A stretch of DNA of 64,000 bases, taken from positions 1 through 64,000 of the forward strand of contig NZ_BMVP01000017.1 of the NCBI RefSeq assembly GCF_014650775.1, read 5' to 3'. The DNA comes from Streptomyces cirratus (lineage in GTDB: Bacteria > Actinomycetota > Actinomycetes > Streptomycetales > Streptomycetaceae). A model generated the notes under the pieces. The model worked only from the letters and a program-made list of their open reading frames with translations. It was not told the DNA's origin and searched no databases. The translations under genes and the position numbers were made by a program. Below, one piece after another: positions 59,773-64,000 of the stretch (within the stretch, counting starts at the first letter, position 1; each line of letters starts with the position of its first letter).

Positions 59773-61010
59773 GGAAGGACCTCCGGGGCAGGGATGGCTG
59801 TTTCTGAGTCGAGCAGGGGTCGGGCGGGGACGGCCGGGGTGGCGGAGGGGGCGGGCGCGGCCGCTTCGGGAAGGCGCAGGGTGAAGGTGGAGCCCTGTCC
59901 CTCGGAGCTCCAGACCGACACCTCCCCGCCGTGCGAAGCCGCTACGTGCTTCACGATGGCGAGGCCCAGCCCGGTTCCTCCCGTGGCACGGGAGCGGGCG
60001 GGGTCGACGCGGTAGAAGCGCTCGAAGATGCGCTCGCGGTCCTTTTCCGGGATGCCGATGCCCTGGTCGGTCACGGCTATCTCGATCAGGTCCCCTCCCG
60101 GCGCGGCCACCCGGCGCGCGGCGATGCCCACGCGGGTGCGGGCCGGGCTGTAGTTGACGGCGTTCTCCACGAGGTTGCCGAGGGCCGCCGCGAGCTGGCC
60201 GCGGTTGCCCCAGACGCGCAGGTCGGCGGTGCCTCCGGCGGCCATGTGGATCTGCTTGGAGGTCGCGGTGTGTCGGCAGCGGTCGATGGCCTCGGCCACC
60301 AGGGTGTCCACGCGGACCGGCTCGGCGTCCTCCAGCGGGTCGTCGTTCTGTACCCGGGAGAGGTCGATGAGTTCCTGTACGAGGTTGATCAGGCGGGTGG
60401 CCTCGATCTGCATGCGGCCGGCGAAGCGGCTGACCGCCTCGGGGTCGTCGCTGGCGTCCATGACGGCCTCGGAGAGCAGGGAGATCGCCCCGACCGGGGT
60501 TTTCAGCTCGTGCGAGACGTTCGCGACGAAGTCGCGGCGGACCGCCTCGATCCGGCGGGCCTCCGTCAGGTCCTCGACCAGCAGCAGCACCAGGCGGGAG
60601 CCGAGCGGTGCGACGCGGGCGGAGACGGCGAGGGCCTCGCCGCGGCCGGTGCCGCGGCGGGGCAGGTCGAGCTCGATCTGGCGTATCTCCCCGTCCCGGC
60701 GGGTGTCGCGCGCCATGTGGAGCATCGGCTCCACGGCGAGCTTGCCGCCGCGGACCAGGCCGAGGGCGTAAGCCGCCGAGCTGGCCTTGACGACCGCGTC
60801 CCCCTCGTCGAGCACGACGGCGGAGGAGCGGAGCACGGAGAGGACGGTGTCCACTCCGGGCGGGAGCACCGCGTTGATGTCGGGGCGCATGGAGCTCCTA
60901 GTGGGGCGGGCTTGGTCGCGCTCGCTCCAGCGGAACGCCAGCATCGCGATCACACCGGTGCACAGCCCGGCGATCGCTGCAGCTGCGGCGACCGCCGCGT
61001 TCACGTCCAT
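59769..61010 (-). CDS. phoR: Sensor histidine kinase PhoR
   Basis: 413 residues. One N-terminal membrane helix (about 6-27), a PAS-like region (about 55-150), HisKA with H167 in FVANVSHELKTPVGAIS, and HATPase with NLVENAVNYSP, GIGIPEKDRERIFERFYR and GTGLGLAIVKHV. This SenX3/PhoR layout senses phosphate status. It is the first gene of phoR-phoP and is divergent from phoU across 264 bases. Confidence 0.95.
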   Translation of the reverse strand: MDVNAAVAAAAAIAGLCTGVIAMLAFRWSERDQARPTRSSMRPDINAVLPPGVDTVLSVLRSSAVVLDEGDAVVKASSAAYALGLVRGGKLAVEPMLHMARDTRRDGEIRQIELDLPRRGTGRGEALAVSARVAPLGSRLVLLLVEDLTEARRIEAVRRDFVANVSHELKTPVGAISLLSEAVMDASDDPEAVSRFAGRMQIEATRLINLVQELIDLSRVQNDDPLEDAEPVRVDTLVAEAIDRCRHTATSKQIHMAAGGTADLRVWGNRGQLAAALGNLVENAVNYSPARTRVGIAARRVAAPGGDLIEIAVTDQGIGIPEKDRERIFERFYRVDPARSRATGGTGLGLAIVKHVAASHGGEVSVWSSEGQGSTFTLRLPEAAAPAPSATPAVPARPLLDSETAIPAPEVLP

Positions 61011-61083
61011 GCATCCAGGTTAAGCAGGCGTGACGACACTTCCACAGCCGTTCGGGTGGCAGCTCGAACACTCGTCGCCCAGA

Positions 61084-61116
61084 GTTCACCCTGACGACCG
61101 TGCTGATTCACTTGTG
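61084..61116. promoter_or_regulatory. Candidate Pho box in the phoR-phoU intergenic region
   Basis: GTTCACCCTGA (61084-61094) and ATTCACTTGTG (61106-61116) are spaced 22 bases, that is two 11-base steps, as in PhoP direct-repeat units (consensus near GTTCACC). The unit between them is degenerate. PhoP autoregulation of phoRP and phoU from this region is established in Streptomyces. Confidence 0.5.
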
Positions 61117-61274
61117 GTGCCGGAGTCGGACGCGTTCGCGGCCCACCGTGTCAACGTGGGGCCGGACGGCCACGCGGCCGCCGGAGCGTCTCACGGCTCC
61201 TGACAGCTCCTGATGAGCGAGCGGTGACGAGCGGTAAGCAGTAGCAGTAAGCGAGCAGGCAAGAGAGGGACACA

Positions 61275-61952
61275 ATGCGCGACGCGTACCACGAGGAACT
61301 GGACTCGATCGGAGAAAGCCTGGTCGAGATGGCCCGGCTCGTCGGTTCCGCGATCGGGCGGGCCACGACGTCCATGCTCGACGCCGACCTCAAGCTGGCG
61401 GAGAGCGTCATCGCCGCCGACCAGAAGGTCGACGACCTCCAGCACGACCTGGAAGCCCGCGCCATCGCGCTGCTCGCCCGGCAGCAGCCGGTCGCGACCG
61501 ACCTGCGCATCGTCGTGACCTCGCTGCGCATGAGCGCCGACCTGGAGCGCTCCGGCGACCTGGCGCAGCACGTGGCGAAGCTGGCGCGGCTGCGCTTCCC
61601 GGACACGGCGGTGCCGCGGGACCTGCACGCCACCATCCTGGAGATGGGGCAGCTGGCGCAGCGGCTGATGGCGAAGGCCGCCGAGGTCATCATCACGAAG
61701 GACGTCGACCTGGCGCTCCAGCTGGAGCAGGACGACGACGAGATGGACCAGCTGCACCGCACGCTGTTCCAGCACCTGATGGACGACCGCTGGAAGCACG
61801 GCATCGAGACGGCGGTCGACGTGACGCTGCTGGGCCGCTACTACGAGCGCTTCGCGGACCACGCGGTGTCGGTCGCGAAGCGGGTCGTCTACCTGGTGAC
61901 GGGCGAGCACGCTGACGAGCTCCAGCCGCCGACCCAGGTCGAGGGCGTCTGA
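61275..61952 (+). CDS. phoU: Phosphate-transport regulator PhoU
   Basis: 225 residues, two three-helix PhoU repeats. Metal-cluster motifs of the E/DXXXD type are visible: DLERSGDLAQHVAKLA (first repeat) and YYERFADHAVSVAKRV (second repeat). It restrains PhoR and the Pst transporter when phosphate is ample. No pst genes adjoin. The ATG follows AAGAGAGGGACACA. Confidence 0.95.
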   Translation: MRDAYHEELDSIGESLVEMARLVGSAIGRATTSMLDADLKLAESVIAADQKVDDLQHDLEARAIALLARQQPVATDLRIVVTSLRMSADLERSGDLAQHVAKLARLRFPDTAVPRDLHATILEMGQLAQRLMAKAAEVIITKDVDLALQLEQDDDEMDQLHRTLFQHLMDDRWKHGIETAVDVTLLGRYYERFADHAVSVAKRVVYLVTGEHADELQPPTQVEGV

Positions 61953-61962
61953 GCACGACGGG

Positions 61963-62035
61963 CACGGCGGTCACGTCGAACCCGCCGGCACGACGGGCAC
62001 GGCGGCACGGCGGTCACGTCGAACCCGCCGGCACG
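61963..62035. repeat. Tandem 30-base repeat with 43-base period
   Basis: CACGGCGGTCACGTCGAACC... occurs twice, at 61963-61992 and 62006-62035 (30 bases identical), with a shared ACGGGCACGG-type spacer. It lies after phoU; no gene or clear function. Confidence 0.85.
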
Positions 62036-62154
62036 TCGCGCGCGTCGGCACGGGCGCGCGCGTCGAGCTCCAATGCGCCGTTGACGCGCCGGAGTCACTA
62101 GGCGTGAATGGGGACGAAGGCACACCGCCCGCGCACCGCCTGCGAGGAGGATCC

Positions 62155-62313
62155 ATGCCCGATTCCCCCGTCCCCGTCACCCCGGAGCACGAGCGGCCGC
62201 AGCCACCGCCGTCGCGGGAGCCGCTGCGCCTGCCACTGCTGGCAGCCTGCGGCTGCGGCTCGGGCTGCGGCTGCGGCTGCCAGGCCGGCGCGCCCTGCCA
62301 GTGCGGCGGCTGA
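62155..62313 (+). CDS. 52-residue Cys-rich protein (possible metal-binder or peptide precursor)
   Basis: The ATG has the strongest ribosome-binding site in its neighbourhood (GAGGAGGATCC). The first 31 residues are polar and Pro-rich (MPDSPVPVTPEHERPQPPPS). The last 21 carry seven Cys in a Cys-Gly pattern (CGCGSGCGCGCQ, then CQCGG). Such density suggests a small metallothionein-like chelator, or the core of a modified peptide with the first part as leader. No modification enzyme is nearby. It lies 202 bases after phoU and shares a bidirectional terminator with gpmA. An alternative ATG at 62104 adds 17 residues without a ribosome-binding site. Confidence 0.7.
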   Translation: MPDSPVPVTPEHERPQPPPSREPLRLPLLAACGCGSGCGCGCQAGAPCQCGG

Positions 62314-62333
62314 CCCGCCCCGTCCCACACGAA

Positions 62334-62371
62334 GGCCCCCCGGCCGCGGATCCCTCCGCGGCCGGGGGGCC
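62334..62371. terminator. Bidirectional terminator between the Cys-rich gene and gpmA
   Basis: A perfect 17-bp stem (GGCCCCCCGGCCGCGGA and its complement) with a TCCC loop, 20 bases past one stop and 16 bases past the other. Confidence 0.85.
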
Positions 62372-62386
62372 GTTCCGTGCGTGGGG

Positions 62387-63145
62387 TTACTTCTTGCCCT
62401 GGTTCTTGACGGCCTCGATGGCGGCCGCGGCGGCGGTCGGGTCGAGGTAGGTGCCGCCCGGGGTGAGGGGCTTGAAGTCGGCGTCCAGCTCGTAGGAGAG
62501 CGGGATGCCGGTCGGGATGTTGAGGCCCGCGATGTCGGCGTCGGAGATGCCGTCCAGGTGCTTGACCAGGGCGCGCAGCGAGTTGCCGTGGGCGGCGACC
62601 AGGACGGTGCGGCCGGTCAGCAGGTCCGGGACGATGGCGTCGTACCAGTACGGGAGCATCCGCACGACGACGTCCTTGAGGCACTCCGTGCGCGGGCGCA
62701 GCTCCGGCGGGATCGTCGCGTAGCGCGGGTCGTCGGACTGCGAGAACTCCGTGCCGTCCTCGAGGGGCGGCGGCGGGGTGTCGTACGAGCGGCGCCACAG
62801 CATGAACTGCTCCTCGCCGAACTCGGCGAGCGTCTGGGCCTTGTCCTTGCCCTGGAGCGCACCGTAGTGGCGCTCGTTCAGGCGCCAGGAGCGGTGGACC
62901 GGGATCCAGTGGCGGTCGGCGGCCTCCAGCGCCAGCTGCGCGGTGCGGATCGCGCGCTTCTGGAGCGAGGTGTGCACGACATCGGGGAGCAGGCCGGCGT
63001 CCTTGAGCAGCTCACCGCCGCGGACCGCCTCCTTCTCGCCCTTCTCGTTGAGGTTGACGTCCACCCAGCCGGTGAACAGGTTCTTCGCGTTCCACTCGCT
63101 CTCGCCGTGGCGGAGGAGGATCAGCTTGTACGGTGCGTCGGCCAT
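62387..63145 (-). CDS. gpmA: 2,3-bisphosphoglycerate-dependent phosphoglycerate mutase
   Basis: 252 residues. The phospho-His is H13 in LLRHGESEWN; the second catalytic His is in VAAHGNSLRAL. FTGWVDVNLNEKG and RLNERHYGALQGKDKAQT are typical. It interconverts 3- and 2-phosphoglycerate in glycolysis. ATG 63145 (MADAPYKLIL) is the family start; the frame runs on to 63217 without support. It is divergent from an MFS gene. Confidence 0.96.
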   Translation of the reverse strand: MADAPYKLILLRHGESEWNAKNLFTGWVDVNLNEKGEKEAVRGGELLKDAGLLPDVVHTSLQKRAIRTAQLALEAADRHWIPVHRSWRLNERHYGALQGKDKAQTLAEFGEEQFMLWRRSYDTPPPPLEDGTEFSQSDDPRYATIPPELRPRTECLKDVVVRMLPYWYDAIVPDLLTGRTVLVAAHGNSLRALVKHLDGISDADIAGLNIPTGIPLSYELDADFKPLTPGGTYLDPTAAAAAIEAVKNQGKK

Positions 63146-63330
63146 GCGTACGAGCCTAATGGACGGCCCGGGGCGCCTGCGCGCGGTGTCCACGGCCGCC
63201 TCGGGGTCCTCCCACACCTGACTTGATCCCCGCCGGATTGACGCTCGGCGTCAATTGGGTGGCGGCTCGACGGCGTGCGCTCGTAGGGTGCGGAGCGCTG
63301 GAGAGGCACTTACTTCCTGGGGGGAACCGC

Positions 63331-64000
63331 ATGTCGGTGGGCCGTTTGACACGGGGGGCACGGGAGAGCGTGTCAGGGCTGCCGCGCGCCTTCTGGTGGC
63401 TGTGGACGAGCACGCTCGTCAACCGGCTCGGTGCCTTCGTGGCCACGTTCATGACCCTGTACCTGACCATCGACCGGGGCTACTCGGCCTCGTTCGCCGG
63501 TCTCGTGCTCGCCCTGCACGGACTCGGCGGCGTGCTGTCCTCGCTGGTCGCGGGCGTGCTGACGGACCGGCTGGGGCGCCGGCCGACGCTGCTCGGGGCC
63601 CAGCTGTCGACCGCGTTCTCGGTGGCGCTGCTCGGGTTCATGGAGCACCCGGCGGCGATCGCGGCGGTCGCGCTGCTCGTCGGCATGACCTCGAACGCCT
63701 CGCGCCCGGCGGTCACGGCGATGATGGCGGACATCGTCCGTCCCGAGGACCGGGTACGTGCCTTCGCGCTGAACTACTGGGCCATCAACCTCGGCTTCGG
63801 CGTCAGCGCGATGGCGGCCGGGCTGGTGGCGGAGTACAGCTACCTGGCCGGGTTCCTGGGCGAGGCGACGCTGACCCTGCTGTGCGCGGTGCTGGTGTTC
63901 GTGAAGCTCCCCGAGTCCCGGCCGGTGAGGGACGCGGCCGCGGGCGGGGACGAGGGTCCGGCGATCGGGCTCGGGACGGTGCTGCGCGACGGGCGGTTCA
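63331..64000 (+). CDS. MFS transporter (N-terminal part, runs off the window)
   Basis: The first 223 residues of an MFS protein, without a stop before the window edge. Six helices are seen, starting AFWWLWTSTLVNRLGAFVATFMTLYLTI; the loop 2-3 signature is GVLTDRLGRRPTLL (motif A) and the helix-5 region is YWAINLGFGVSAMAAGLVAEY. It resembles the MdtH/YfcJ type drug or sugar exporters. The ATG follows TGGGGGGAACCGC. Substrate unknown. Confidence 0.88.
   Translation, partial: MSVGRLTRGARESVSGLPRAFWWLWTSTLVNRLGAFVATFMTLYLTIDRGYSASFAGLVLALHGLGGVLSSLVAGVLTDRLGRRPTLLGAQLSTAFSVALLGFMEHPAAIAAVALLVGMTSNASRPAVTAMMADIVRPEDRVRAFALNYWAINLGFGVSAMAAGLVAEYSYLAGFLGEATLTLLCAVLVFVKLPESRPVRDAAAGGDEGPAIGLGTVLRDGRF

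Noticed and set aside
62155..62313. Lanthipeptide or thiopeptide cluster around the Cys-rich ORF
   Set aside because: No cyclase, dehydratase, radical enzyme, protease or exporter specific to peptide maturation lies within reach; gpmA and phoU are housekeeping genes.

Overview
The window is a stretch of actinobacterial, almost certainly Streptomyces, core chromosome. The evidence is very high GC with strongly G/C-biased third codon positions, GTG starts, and families typical of the genus: WhiJ-type XRE/DUF5753 with DUF397, HbpS-SenS-SenR, MsiK, a CdgB-like GAF-PAS-GGDEF protein, CarD and PhoR-PhoP-PhoU. From memory, the order from groEL2 through thrC, nagK-nagA, cdgB, terD, msiK, cysS-rlmB, ispD-ispF-carD and phoP-phoR-phoU to gpmA matches the S. 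coelicolor core (about SCO4300 down to SCO4209). This was not checked by alignment.

Layout. 1-4.6 kb: a secreted protein, CutC, an HD-domain protein, a drug-efflux-type MFS protein and two small hypotheticals. 4.7-7.2 kb: MurQ and an EIIBC PTS permease for MurNAc salvage. 7.2-9.9 kb: a GNAT enzyme, two hypotheticals and an XRE/DUF397 pair. 9.8-18.4 kb: a subtilase facing an inhibitor-only I9 protein, two tandem secreted TAP-type hydrolases, a TetR regulator with an oxidoreductase, and a GH16 protein. 18.4-23.4 kb: TrpF, GroEL with two CIRCE operators, cold-shock protein, a MoaD/ThiS-like sulfur carrier and threonine synthase. 23.6-28 kb: glucosyl-3-phosphoglycerate synthase, OtsA, a repeat-filled gap, OtsB and DUF3263. 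28-33.7 kb: a sugar-binding lipoprotein divergent from nagK-nagA and a PfkB kinase, then a membrane-anchored carbohydrate-binding protein. 33.8-45.4 kb: the CdgB-like protein with a BldD-type box, flavin reductase, ArfB, TerD, an M1 peptidase, HbpS/SenS/SenR, small hypotheticals, a pentapeptide-repeat protein, GNAT and an FAD oxidase. 45.45-48.3 kb: a probable genomic-island remnant beside tRNA-Thr(UGU), with an AT-richer membrane-protein gene and two broken genes. 48.6-64 kb: MsiK, hypotheticals, a nucleotidyltransferase, DoxX, RlmB, CysS, IspF, IspD, CarD, a lipoprotein, PhoP-PhoR, PhoU, a 52-residue Cys-rich protein, GpmA and the start of an MFS gene.

How the parts fit. Amino-sugar use is a recurring theme: MurNAc-6-P etherase and permease, NagK, NagA, an orphan sugar-binding protein and the shared ABC ATPase MsiK. 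DasR-like (dre) sites occur before cutC, between the binding protein and nagK, and before msiK. Stress functions form a second theme: GroEL, Csp, trehalose and glucosylglycerate synthesis, TerD, and haem/redox sensing by HbpS-SenS-SenR. Phosphate control (PhoRP/PhoU) and isoprenoid synthesis (IspD/IspF) are housekeeping blocks. Function calls rest on motifs read by eye; no database search was run.
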